Made by a program: the position numbers and the translations under genes
In this document: one piece after another, positions 1-10,256 of the stretch
Position numbering within the stretch: position 1 is the stretch's first letter
Layout: every line of letters begins with the position of its first letter
The notes under the pieces: model-generated
Database searches by the model: none
The model's input: only the letters and a program-made list of their open reading frames with translations
Told to the model about the DNA's origin: nothing
Assembly (NCBI GenBank): GCA_024305745.1
Contig: JAHRBS010000007.1
Location: 1 to 64,000 of the forward strand
Origin: Polyporus tsugae
Lineage: Eukaryota > Basidiomycota > Agaricomycetes > Polyporales > Polyporaceae
Length of the DNA stretch: 64,000 nt
Direction of reading: 5' to 3'

Positions 1-146
1 ACCCTAACCCTAACCCTAACCCTAACCCTAACCCTAACCCTAACCCTAACCCTAACCCTAACCCTAACCCTAACCCTAACCCTAACCCTAACCCTAACCC
101 TAACCCTAACCCTAACCCTAACCCTAACCCTAACCCTAACCCTAAC
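1..146. repeat. Telomere, (CCCTAA)n
   Basis: About 24 uninterrupted copies of CCCTAA run from base 1 to 146, after which unique sequence starts (ATAATAG). The C-rich strand reading inward from the left end means the G-rich TTAGGG strand runs toward the end, as expected for a true chromosome terminus. No variant repeats are visible. TTAGGG is the usual telomere unit of filamentous fungi. Confidence 0.98.
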
Positions 147-415
147 ATAATAGCTTGATCTCCCTAAATACTCCCTTTTGATTTGAAACTTAACTTCTTT
201 TCACCCAAACTCCTCCACCACTCAACTCCCTTCTTGTTTCTACACCTAACAGCCTAAAACTGCTCTGCCAACTCCAGCTTAACCCTTCTTCACTCACTTG
301 CTACTTACTCTGCCCCCAAAAAAAACACTTAACAATCTTAGCTTAACCCTATTCACCTATTCACCACACTCCACTTTATCTCCTTAAACCCAATACCTTA
401 TACTTCACAACTACA
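147..415. other. Telomere-proximal spacer
   Basis: A 269 bp AT- and CT-rich stretch between the telomere and the stop codon of the helicase gene. It must hold that gene's 3' UTR and polyadenylation region. I see no open frame or repeat in it. Its shortness means the helicase gene ends under 300 bp from the telomere. Confidence 0.6.
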
Positions 416-3400
416 CTACTCCTTAAGCTTCTGCTCCACCACCTGTCCTGCCCATACAAACACTCTACACATATTACTCACCTTACTCATCACCTTCTCC
501 CCATTCACCCACACTACTTCCTTCTTCACCACCCACTTTCCATACTCTTCATCATCCAACCAGTTCTGCCCAAACTCCACCTTCAAATCCTCCCGGCTCT
601 TCTTCCACAAGTACACTGCCCATACCAGTGGTGCCACCATGTCTTCATGCTCCCCCAAGCACCCCTTCTGTCCACCAACCTTCGCTCCATGCACCCGGTC
701 ATTTAGGAACGGTAGATGGCAGTTGTAGCAGTGTCCTGATCCACTCGGATATCTGATCATCTTGTTCCTCCACTCCACATATGCCACAGTGAACACTGTG
801 TCGCTCAAGTTCCCTTGTGCAATCTGTTGCATCCGCGTGCAGCTGAAAATAGTCTTGGGGTGTCGACTTGCAGGTTGTTCTGGGTCCATGAACTGGCACA
901 CTGAGCATCGCCCCTCAAACACTCGGATCGCCTTCTTCATCAGCTCCACCCAATACTGGTCCTTTTCTTCAGCTGTCTTCCGGTACTTGTTCGCCTTTTG
1001 CACAGGTGCATTGAAGGCAGCACCTGGTGTGCGAGGTGGAATAGCAGCAGGAGTAGTCGATGATGATGCAACAAGGCTGAGGATAGATGGTGCCCGGCCA
1101 CGTGTCTTCGCAGTAAGCAGTGGAGAGGTGATCCGTTCTTCAGTGATGAGCCGTGGAGGAGGAAGAGTGGGGGTGATCAAGGTGTTGTTCGTACCAGTCC
1201 AAGTGAAAGGCCGTTCCCATTGTGATCCTTCTTGTGCACGACAGGCAGGACAGAGCCAGTTGAACGAGTAGGCCTTGCATGGTTGAGCAACTCCATCAAG
1301 GAATTGGCAGAACACTGAGCGCCAGCAACGGAAGATCGGCTTCTTCAGCAGTGGAGCTAGCTCATTTGCACCCAAGTGGGCAGCAATGGCTGTGTTGGAG
1401 AAGAAGGGTGTAGTGTCGGCAAGTAGGAATGTGTAGATGCTAGCCACTTGACCATTCCGACCAGCTCGACCAGCCATTTGAAGGAAGTCGACAATGCCGC
1501 GAGGAGATGCAACAAAGAACACCTGTTGGACATGGGGATAGTCGTTGCCAGGACCAAAGGCATCAGTGGCTACCATGATGTTGTGTTGCCCATTGAGCCA
1601 CCGGTTGACCATGGCCTCCCGCTCCTGGTCGTTCAGCTCCTTGTCAGTGCTACCTCGATAGAAGTCACAGCTGAGCGCGCCGGCAACACGATGGCCATGG
1701 TCGAGGCGCTGTACGAACACAAGTGCACGGCAGAGTGGTCGCTTGGTGAAGGCTTTCAGCTTGTTCTGGATAAACTTGATAATGGAAGGTAGTGCCTGTT
1801 GATTATTGGTGTTAGATGAGTACAGACAAATGACAGTAGAGGACATACCGTTGTAAAGTCAGAGTATGCCTGAGGTGGTTGGAAGTAGAGCTCTGGCCGG
1901 TTGGACGATGCACGGATGATGAGTGTTTCAGGGCCCTGGGCAAGGTTGGCTTGTTCACGAATGCTAGCAATAGAGGTCGGAGCGATAGTGGCAGAAAGAA
2001 GGACCATTTGAACGGAGTGGTTGCGGAGCTCTTTGATATGATGCATGACGTCACGGTAGGAAGCTTCCGTCAAGATAAGGTGGACTTCATCAATGACGTA
2101 GCGGTTAAGAGTGACGTCCGACCGGAGAGATGCAACAGCCTGATGCCAGTAGGAGCGAACAGTAGAGTCGAGGGATACGAGCACAATAGATGCCTGACCA
2201 GTGATCTTGGGAGACTTGCTGTCGAAGACCTCGTAGCGGATATTCATGCCTTTGAGACGACGCTCCCAGTCAGCAAGCAAGGACCTGAGTGGACAGAGAA
2301 TAGCCGTAATCTTGTTGTGCTCCATAGAGGCCGCAGTGGCCACAATAGCACTCTTGCCAGATCCAGTAGGCAACACAATAATCAAGTCATGAGCCCACTG
2401 AAGACAAGCCATCACAGCCTGCTCCTGTCCATCGTTCGACCAATTGATATCTGGCTTGCGAAGCACTCGACGGAGAGAGTAGAGTGTATCTTGCGGTGAA
2501 GGAATAGAGGAGGTAGTAGCAACAGACGTAGTCTGTGGAAGCGGCGCCGGCAGTAAGGTGGGAAGAGGTAGCGGGTCGACTGGGAAGGGATCTAAGTGGA
2601 CTTGGGCCAATTCTAAGAATCAATAGAGTAAGTAACAGTGTTGTATTGATTACATAATGTCAAAAAAGCGCCCAAAAAGTCGAATCGACTTTTCGGGCGC
2701 TTTTTTGCCTTTTTGGGAAGTATGTGATACAGATTATAAACTGTATTTACCTTCTGCAACTTCAACAACATCTTCTAGTGGCTGTATCTGTACTAATGGT
2801 GCTGGTGGAGGGGGAGGAGGTGCCACTACAGATGGTGGTGCTTGCTGACCAAACATAGCTCTAATTTGGTCGAGCAAAGTCTGGTTGTTGGCTGTAAGTG
2901 CATCCTTGAATCCATCAAGCTTAGCCTCCACTCGAGTCATCACTGCGTCTGCAATGGCATCCACATCAACTTCAGCAACACCAGTAGCTGGCCGAGAGTG
3001 TGGAGCTGGTGGCTGAAAGTTGTGGTGTGAGGCTGAGTCAAGAGAAACTAGCTTTCCACCTGCAATAATTGTTAATTTTGCAGCACTTGTTATTAACTGT
3101 TCAGCTTACCTGGAACAAGCTTCAATACTGCATGCCACCGTGCTGAAGTCTCCAAAAATGGTCCAATAAAGTCTTCAGCCAACCCTGAGCTTGACCGCTC
3201 TGTGACTCCATAGCGCATCCAGTCGACATAGTGGGAGTGGCCAGCCTGGGCAGAGTCGACAGTGTCCTGATCCTCCAGCCACTGCTCCTCCATGCCAGCA
3301 TGCCGCCGCCGGAGAGGGGTAGAAACCTGCCTCCAGTCTCGCACACCCAAGCCATAGCCCAAGCCCTCCTCTGTCCACTTGCGCATTGCACCAGTAATGT

Positions 3401-6362
3401 CATCTCCGGTAAATGGCTTGGTGATGTTGACAAAGAGGAAGTCGTGGTACAAGGACTTGATGTAGGAGTCGCCCGGATAGAGGACACTGATGCAGAGCTG
3501 GGCGAAGGGACGGCAGATGGCTTCTTTGTAGATCATCAATGCCGCAAAAGCAGCATTGAGAGAGTGGGGGATGACACGGTCATGGCCCTGGGCAGCACGC
3601 ATCTTGTGGTATGAGCGCATCAAAACCACATGACCGTCGATGATACGGAGAGCACGAAGCATTCCATGAAGTGTGTTTGAGCGAGGCATAGCCGTCAGCT
3701 CTGTCGTCCGACCAGGTGCACCACAGTTCATCTCTGCCTGAATCAAGCAAAGAAGGTCCACCTCCGCATAGGTAGAGAGCCAAGTAGCGAGGGCGATGAC
3801 GTTCCACTGGATCTGGCCATCCCTGACATCGACAATGTACTGGGCACGGAGGGCAGGAGTGTCGATGATGTGCTGAGCTAGTTGGTCGACAGAGCCCAAC
3901 ATAGGCTGATTGACACGGTCGGTGAACATGGAGTATCCAGGAGTGGTGTTGCCCATGTCATCTGTGAGGTGGGGAATGTCGATGAAGAAAGGATGGTCAT
4001 GGAGTAGAGTGCCAGTGAGTCGAGTGCGGGAGTAGTCTTCAATGATGGCAGCCAGGGTGGCTAGCTTGTCCAAGCCAATCTCATGACCTTTAAAGATCAG
4101 AGTCTTGAAGTCCGAACCATGCTTCCATGCCATGTTGGGCTCGCTCTGTGTCGACATCACAATGCTGGATGCCCGGTGTTGAAGAGTGCGGAGGGTGTGA
4201 AAGGTTGACTCAGATCCTTCTGTAAACCAAGGCCGAAGAGTACGAGCAGCAGAGGTGACAGTGACAGTGTCTGGGTGTAGACCCTCACGATCAAAGCACT
4301 CTTGTAGAAAGACCAACCGCTGTATTGCTTAAGTTAATATTTATATCTACACATGCGATTAAAAAAACTCACGATGCAGTACACCAGCTTTGCAATGACT
4401 CCTGTGACATTGTGAGGGTCTTTGATCGATCCATCATGGTTGGCCTGGGTGCAGACAAGGAAACGGATGGTGGGATCAGGAACAGGATTGTCCTTCTTCT
4501 CACCATCTAGCTGATATGGAGATGGGATCCAGGCCTGTGTCCAGAGAGCAAAGAAAAGAGTGTGGAGGGCTTTGAAGATAGGTTGGATAACCTCCAGCTC
4601 AGCCACACTATCCGTCTCTCCCAGAATGGGATTGGCGTCGAGGAGTGCATTTTTGAGAGCGGCGAGTAGTGGTGTAATGCAGTCAGGGAGGGGAAGGGGG
4701 TAGAGAGGACTGTCGAATGTGCGGAGTAGGAAAACCACAAGCTGAGAGAGGAGGCGTTGGCAGTTGATGAAGGAGGTCCGGTCTTGATGCTTATGGAATG
4801 GTGTATGGTTGAGCTCACTGAAATTATTGATTAGCTACTATGGCACAAAAAACAATGATACAAGTCTTTACACTTACCCAGTTAGACTGTCGGTATTCAA
4901 GATCTGGCGGCAGATCTCTGGTGTCTGTGAAAGCTGGTCGTATGGCCCCTCCAAATAGCGATACACAAAGGTCTTGACATAGCGGAGATTGTCATTATGC
5001 TGGTTGGCCTGTGGAACCTCAAGCAGGCGAGGCTGGGCATAAGAGGGATAAAGGCCGGCATAGACTTGCCAGCCAGTGGTGATGAGCCATGGGTTGATGT
5101 GACGAACATCTATCTTGTCGGAGGGGAGAGCTGGGCGCTCGTTGAGCTGTTCGCGGAGGTTGACAAGGTACTGTAGTGGAGGAGTGAAGGTGGCTGCATC
5201 GACGGGGTGGACCTGGAACCAAGTCTTGGCCTGAGGATTCTGCGAAAAGCGCTGCATCCATGGCTGGTCGAGTTTGACATGCCAGATTTGTGCATTATGC
5301 TTTTCAGTGCTATGTTTAACAATCTGTTTTCGCTTGCTTGCCATGTACGGACAGGTAGGGCATTTAAAGCCTTGCGCCATCTCGAGACCAGCAAACGATA
5401 GAGGGATGTTGGTGGGGGCAGGTGGCCAGTCCCTCATTAGATGCTCCTGAATGACAATCTCCTCCAGACGATCCCGGTTGATCTGGATGCGGGCCTGCTT
5501 GTGAGCGTACGTCAGGTGAGGCTGGACACTTTGTGGTTGGATGACGACATGGCAGGTGGTGCAAATCAGAACCCGAAGACGGCGGTTGATGCGCAGACCC
5601 CAATTAGCCAGTGCACCATCTTCAACATCATACAGCTATATTTAAAGTCAGTACATTGTATGGAACAGAAAACAATTCAAGTGCTGACCTCGGAAGCAGC
5701 AGGAGCAGGCTGCATATCATCGTCCAAAGGAGCGATGTCCATGTTGTCATTGAGCCCATCAACATAGCTGAGACCTGGACTTGGAAGATTCTCCTGTCCA
5801 GCGGGAGCAGGGGACGGAGGGGCTGGAGACGGAGACGGAGTGTCCCGAGCAGTGTCCATCTAATAGTCAGTTAAATAAGCGATAACAGTTAAGGAGATAA
5901 TAAAGAACGTACTGGCTGCCCAGAAGCACTGGTCAATGGCTCAGAATCCATAGCCATTTGGTCGACCGGAAGAGGAGGAGGCACCTCTTGTTCAGCAGCA
6001 AGGGCTGCAGCAAGTGCATCTGGAGCCTATAGCCAGTGTCAGCAAGGAGATGCATATGTTCTGCTAAGTGCACTTACGACCCAGTAGGCGGGCTTGACTT
6101 TGCCCAAGTGCTTGTCCAGGGCAGTGCGGCTGATGCAGGTCCTAGTACAGACCTTACCATTACTGGACACACACTTGCAAATGATGTCACCTTCACTGTT
6201 GCGAGTGACAGTGATCATGGGACCCTTTTGCTCTGCAAAAAGGTGAGGGATCTTCCAGGTGAAGCGACGGCAGGTGCGATAATGATGGGAGGGATGGCCA
6301 GTGAAGAGGTTGTCACAGAAGGTGCACTTCTTGCTGCCAGTAGAGGTTGAAGTAGAAGCCAT
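416..6362 (-). CDS. Telomere-linked OrsD-RecQ helicase, nine exons
   Basis: Spliced model, all junctions in phase: 6362-6078, 6026-5913, 5859-5689, 5635-4878, 4817-4373, 4319-3110, 3059-2751, 2612-1849, 1795-416; 1,811 aa. Introns are 50-60 bp except 2613-2750 (138 bp). The ATG at 6362 is the first in frame; the frame stays open upstream only through a non-ATG codon. Order of parts: Cys/His cluster (~20-90); Pro/Ala-rich linker; two C-x2-C-x12-H-x4-H fingers at ~215-240 and ~281-303, the second starting FKCPTCPY, as in OrsD (PF12013) proteins; a long middle region; then a RecQ-like SF2 helicase with motif I PTGSGKS (~1179), II DEVH, III SAT, V ATDAFGPGND and VI QMAGRAGRNGQ, followed by Cys pairs. 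The position matches telomere-linked helicases known in fungi. All helicase motifs are present, so it looks functional. The split into two genes (OrsD part, RecQ part) cannot be excluded, but the 138-bp intron joins them in phase. Confidence 0.85.
2661..2707. repeat. Near-perfect 47-bp palindrome inside helicase intron
   Basis: Arms 2661-2683 and 2685-2707 are 23 bp each, complementary except for one base, around a single central A. It lies in the only long intron (2613-2750) of the helicase gene. The core GCGCCCAAAAAGTCGA and the flank ACATAATGT also occur, in inverted orientation, at 6544-6590, so the two are copies of one element rather than chance. Confidence 0.9.
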
Positions 6363-6543
6363 AGTGATGAACAGAGAATAGGCAGGTAGGGTGATAACAG
6401 ATAGATGGTGGTGGTTCAGGTTCAAGAGAGGGTGGGAAAAAATAGACACTGCCAGGATTCCATAATAGGAATGCTTGTCTTATCTTATCAGGCTGTCAGC
6501 CACCAGTGATTGTAATGACTATGACTGATGCTGCACAGCCACT

Positions 6544-6638
6544 CAAAAAGTCGAATCGACTTTTTGGGCGCTTTTTTGAACATTATGTAAGCTCCCAATA
6601 GCCCAAAAAAGCGCCCAAAAAGTCGAAATGACTTTTTG
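6544..6638. repeat. Foldback element upstream of helicase gene
   Basis: Two ~35 bp arms (6544-6578 and 6603-6638) are inverted copies of each other with a few mismatches, around a ~24 bp spacer. Each arm is itself partly palindromic. The left arm plus its flank (TTGAACATTATGTA) matches the reverse complement of the intronic palindrome at 2651-2690. This may be a small foldback transposon or a cis element shared by promoter and intron. Confidence 0.85.
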
Positions 6639-6805
6639 AAGACTCTATAGGTGGATGGACAGAAGCACCACTGGAGGTGCACTAAACAAAGATGATGGTG
6701 AAGTTCTCAGAAGAGCTCTAGAAGCATCTGATGTGTGACCTTATTCTAGCTCAGCCAACTATGAAGTGGCCCCACTATACTTGCAACGCCCTTCCCGAGC
6801 ACAGA

Positions 6806-7345
6806 TACAGGGTACTTTGTTGGCGCAAGGTCGATTGTGAGGGAACAACAATAGCTGGCACCTTGAAACCACCTGGAGCGAGGAGGTATGGTCTTGGGGC
6901 ATCTAGAAACCCACCTCGCCCCACCTCACCCCACCTCAATCTTGCACAACGGACCTTGCGCCAACGGATTTGAGGCATATTACGCGGTAGTTGAGATTTT
7001 GACATCCGGCATGCAACAACGAAGAAGGCGATGACCTTCAAACTACCTACAGTGCGTAGCCATAGTCCTTGGGCACCCTATATACCGCCTCGCCCCACCT
7101 CGCCCCACCTGGTTGTGGCACAACGGACCTTGCGCCAACGAAAACTCCGAAAAAGGGTGGAAAATATTGGCGCAAGGGCCGTTGCTCAGCGACGAGCACA
7201 TGTATGGACATGGAACTTATTGGAGGACGTAGACATAGTCCAGGGCTATCTAGAAAGTGCCTTGCGCCAGGCAGTTGTTAAGTAGAACGAGGCGTGAAAG
7301 CCCTTGCGCCAATTGGCGCAAGGCCCTAAGGGGCTTAGGGCCGGG
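6806..7345. repeat. Subtelomeric repeat family with core CCTTGCGCCAA
   Basis: The core CCTTGCGCCAA, or its complement, recurs at about 6818, 6955, 7130, 7170, 7260, 7302 and 7313. Two copies (6908-6966 and 7087-7142) extend to ~55 bp direct repeats starting in CCTCGCCCCACCTC and ending at the core. No coding frame accompanies them. I read this as degenerate satellite or remnant transposon sequence. Confidence 0.7.
7302..7342. repeat. Palindrome plus adjoining hairpin
   Basis: 7302-7323 is a perfect 22-bp palindrome made of two head-to-head CCTTGCGCCAA cores. 7322-7342 forms a 9-bp hairpin (GGCCCTAAG / CTTAGGGCC) around GGG that overlaps it. The hairpin contains one telomere-like CCCTAA unit. 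Confidence 0.85.
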
Positions 7346-7537
7346 ATTATAGAGATAGGTTGCAGTCGCCCTGCATTCTCGCAGGTTTTCGGGATTCCTG
7401 TGGCCATAACCTAGGTCTAACCATAATCCCCCCCAACTTTGCACCCTTTAAATCAGGTGACTAGTCAGGTGATGAACGCGTTCGCGCGCAAGTCACATGA
7501 GTAATAACGTGATTGGGACTAAGCAGTCAACAGTCAG

Positions 7538-7669
7538 AGTGCGACTAAGTCGCACTTTTACTAGGCCGTGCTGACGCACGGCCCGTCATCGTCATCACAA
7601 TTGAGTCATTAAGTCCGATGGATCAGTCATCCTCTGACGTGCTATTGCGCGATCGGCTTATTATAGCAC
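7538..7669 (+). other. Run of three perfect hairpins before the ribozyme
   Basis: AGTGCGAC/GTCGCACT (7538-7545 with 7549-7556, loop TAA), GGCCGTGC/GCACGGCC (7564-7571 with 7576-7583, loop TGAC) and GTGCTAT/ATAGCAC (7639-7645 with 7663-7669). Three perfect stems in 130 bp directly upstream of a hammerhead suggest one structured RNA rather than random spacer. Confidence 0.6.
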
Positions 7670-7683
7670 CCTGCGTATTACTA

Positions 7684-7757
7684 AGACAGTCCTGATGAGC
7701 CGCTTATAAGGCGAAACAGGCTGCGGTAGGAAGATCCCTACCGCCTGTTGACTGTTT
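7684..7757 (+). ncRNA. Hammerhead ribozyme, stem I open
   Basis: The full hammerhead core can be drawn. Stem I: 7684-7691 with 7750-7757, 8 pairs including one G-U. Then CTGATGA (7692-7698). Stem II: GCC/GGC (7699-7701 with 7710-7712) with loop GCTTATAA. Then GAA plus A15.1 (7713-7716). Stem III begins A7716-T7748 and continues CAGG/CCTG, then after a small bulge GGTAGG/CCTACC, closed by a short loop. The cleavage triplet is GTT (7747-7749), allowed by the NUH rule; cutting would fall between 7749 and 7750. Every invariant core base (C3, U4, G5, A6, G8, A9, G12, A13, A14, A15.1-U16.1) is present. Hammerheads with open stem I are known from retroelements and satellite transcripts; telomere-attached Penelope-like elements are a plausible source here, but no reverse transcriptase is visible. 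Confidence 0.85.
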
Positions 7758-7802
7758 CGTCCCCGTCGCGCTCACGCTCGCTTCGCTCGCGTTCGCGCTC
7801 CT

Positions 7803-7813
7803 CCCTAACCCTA
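7803..7813. repeat. Interstitial telomeric repeat
   Basis: CCCTAACCCTA, nearly two telomere units in the same orientation as the chromosome end, 46 bp downstream of the ribozyme. This is consistent with a sequence once joined to, or inserted at, a telomere. Confidence 0.7.
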
Positions 7814-8087
7814 TCGACCCCGCCGACCCAGCTCCACTCGCGCCGCCGACAGCGCGCCGATTCCACCGATCTACCCTCTCCACACGTTCAATAAATTTTG
7901 CTCGAGCTGTTTACAGCGGGTGTCTTCAGCGCATGTGAGCCAACAGAGCCCACCAATGTTCACTGGCGCTGATACGTCCGGAAGTCGCGGAATCTCCGTC
8001 CCCCAACCTCTACTTTCCCCGGTCATACAGCACGTGACAAAGCACCGGTGCCTCCACATCTCACATTTTTGCCGAACAGGCCCTAAG

Positions 8088-8490
8088 CCATCTTTCAATG
8101 CACATATGAAATTTTTCGATCGAATGGTACTCGTGTAAGTACACTAGCTAGGGAGCCTCGTCGAGGGCGAGGTTAATGTTTGGTGCTGGCTTAGCAGCGA
8201 GTGAGCACCTCTTCTTCCGTCGTTGGCAATGTCATGTGAGTCGTTCATTTCTGCATTGGTATCCTACAATGTTCTCAAGGAATGCATTACTGCAGCCTGT
8301 AGAAAGTCGACCAGAATACACTGCACTGTGCTGACGAAGACTCGGAGCATTCAATTGAAACCCTGCACGCGGGCGGACCGCAACGTCCGTAGATATACAA
8401 CCTCAAACGCGCATGAGGACCTGCATCCACACCTTGCCTCGCACACTCCCGCCACCTCGGTTCCTCTCCCTTGGGCCCTGGATTAAATTC
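8088..8490 (+). repeat. Upstream region of BTB gene 1, duplicated at 43.25-43.66 kb
   Basis: About 400 bp match the reverse complement of 43250-43660 with moderate divergence and small indels; for example GATCGAATGGT, TGGTGCT(G/A)GCTTAGCAGCGAGTGAGCAC and CTCAAGGAATGCATT are shared in order. It ends ~90 bp before the start codon at 8581, so it is likely promoter and 5' UTR. Confidence 0.8.
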
Positions 8491-8580
8491 CTTAATCCCA
8501 CGTGTCTTGAAGTGTCACTTGCCTTAGTATACGATACTTCGCAAACTCCATCGTCTTCCCGAACGCATCGATCTCGGGCC

Positions 8581-9511
8581 ATGACTGTTCCTAGTACCAC
8601 TCTTCAGCCCGACCCGGTCTTCTTCCCAATGGCTGAGTTCCAGGTACGAAGTTGTCGACGTCGACCTGACGTCCATCTTTGACTTCACACACTCACGTTT
8701 TACGTCCTGCATCAGGTCGAGGGTTTCTTGTTCCGAGTTCCCCACTACATCTTCCAGCAGTCCCCGTTCTTCCGAGACAACGTCCTCGCCCAGAGCTCAA
8801 ACGCGGACGCGCCGTACGAGCTGCAGGATACGACTGCGGCCGAGTTCCGCGACTTGCTGCGTTGCATCCTGCCCATGGCCGGTTCCTTCCCCAGGTACGC
8901 CACACAGGTCCGTCCCAGTCTTGGTCATTTGTCTCGCCGCTCTCACGCGCCGCCGCACCTCTCGTACTACTACTTGCACTACTACCAGCGGCCCTACAGC
9001 ATTGACGGACGTCCTCAAGCTTGCCACGCGCTGGCAGTTCGACTTCGCGCGCCGTGTCGCGATCCGCAAGATCAATTACACCATCGACAAGCCCGCGCTC
9101 AAGCTGGCCCTCGCGCGCGAGTACGACGTCAAGGAGTTCCTCCCAGGTGCACTGAGCGGACTCGTCGAGGCCAAGGCGCTGGAGGTGGAGGATTACGAGG
9201 CGCTCCCTCTCGAGCTTGCTGCCAAGGTGGTCAAATATCGCGAACAATCACGGTGTGCCCGATGCGAACAACGCGGGTCGTACGTCTGCGTCACTCCGTT
9301 TCCCGTTGCACGACAAACTGCTGATAAGTCGAGACGTTCTCGTAGTGCGGGCACGATCGACTCAGAGCAACGCCGGCGGGGACTCGTAGAGGAAGTCTTC
9401 GGCACCGAGTTTGCGAAAGACTACAAGAAGGGAGAGGAGATTCTCGCGGCCAGAGCGATGGCTGTCACTCAGAGGCCTCCTCCTTCGCACCGGTGCCGTC
9501 GATACTTATAA
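8581..9511 (+). CDS. BTB/POZ domain protein 1
   Basis: Exons 8581-8643, 8716-8894, 8989-9279 and 9346-9511 join in phase to 232 aa. The last intron (9280-9345, 66 bp) is a multiple of three and could also be read through; I favour splicing because it has GTACGT, a CTGAT branch site and TAG. The layout follows Agaricomycete BTB proteins: a short acidic lead ending in FQ, then VEGFLFRVPHYIFQQSPFF (start of BTB), FRDLLRCILP, the LTDVLKLATRWQF helix pair, and a C-terminal tail with FGTEFAKDY. BTB domains mediate dimerisation and cullin or partner binding; the target is unknown. Intact. Paralogs lie at 14757, 41360, 46898, 49941 and 60497. Confidence 0.8.
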
Positions 9512-10256
9512 ACTGCGTGTCACGGATAATGTCTTCTGCGTGCTGCGGGCGTGTATTCGTGGTTCATATCAATGAAATGGCTAACTTCGTGTCTAGGAAG
9601 CTCAGAAAACATGTTGTGAACTCATTTAGAACGTACTAACGTCAGAAGCCCTGAGTTCTCAGTCCGCCGTCTGAACCAAAGACTGCAGATAACAGGCACA
9701 CTCAACTACCGAAGCTTGCACTCAACGATACGCACAGCGAAGACAGCCGGGAAAATGATTTCATTCGTCATCCAAGTTGAACGGAGTAAGTAGTAGAGAG
9801 AAGAGAGCAAGAGTCCCTGCCTCGGACGCCCGCGCCGCCCGCATGCGCGCACACACACATAACTGGAGGGTACTACAACAGGGTATGACATGCGATGGGT
9901 CAGCGGCGGCCCAGCGCCCGGGGTCAAGTGGGGGTAATAAGGGAGGAATAAGGTATTGACAGTGGTTGAGATGACTAGAACGACGATGGTGCGCGTCGGA
10001 TATCAATGTCCACCGGAGCCGAGGAGGACAAGGGGCAAGCAACGGGTAACGTGAGGGTTAAGTTCGTAGCACGGGAGATGCGGGAGACGAAACATAACTC
10101 GATACCAAGATCAAGAGTCTATGTTGCATGGGCGACGTCGAGGGCTCCGAGGAGGGCATAAATAGAGAAGTGGTTTGAAACATGGAGGACGAGTCAGTGA
10201 CAGGACGGATGGTGCAACGCTACCTTGCAGGCACGTCCATCATCCAAGATGAGGAT
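9512..10256. other. Intergenic, convergent 3' ends
   Basis: 745 bp between the convergent 3' ends of BTB gene 1 and the membrane-protein gene. Only short random frames occur. I see no RNA gene or repeat. Confidence 0.5.

Noticed and set aside
6363..6449. Longer N-terminus for the helicase starting at 6449
   Set aside because: The codon at 6449 is GTG, and the extra residues read like untranslated leader. The first ATG in frame is at 6362.
6500..8500. Penelope-like reverse transcriptase near the hammerhead
   Set aside because: I looked for RT motifs in all frames on both sides and found none; only the ribozyme and repeats support the idea.
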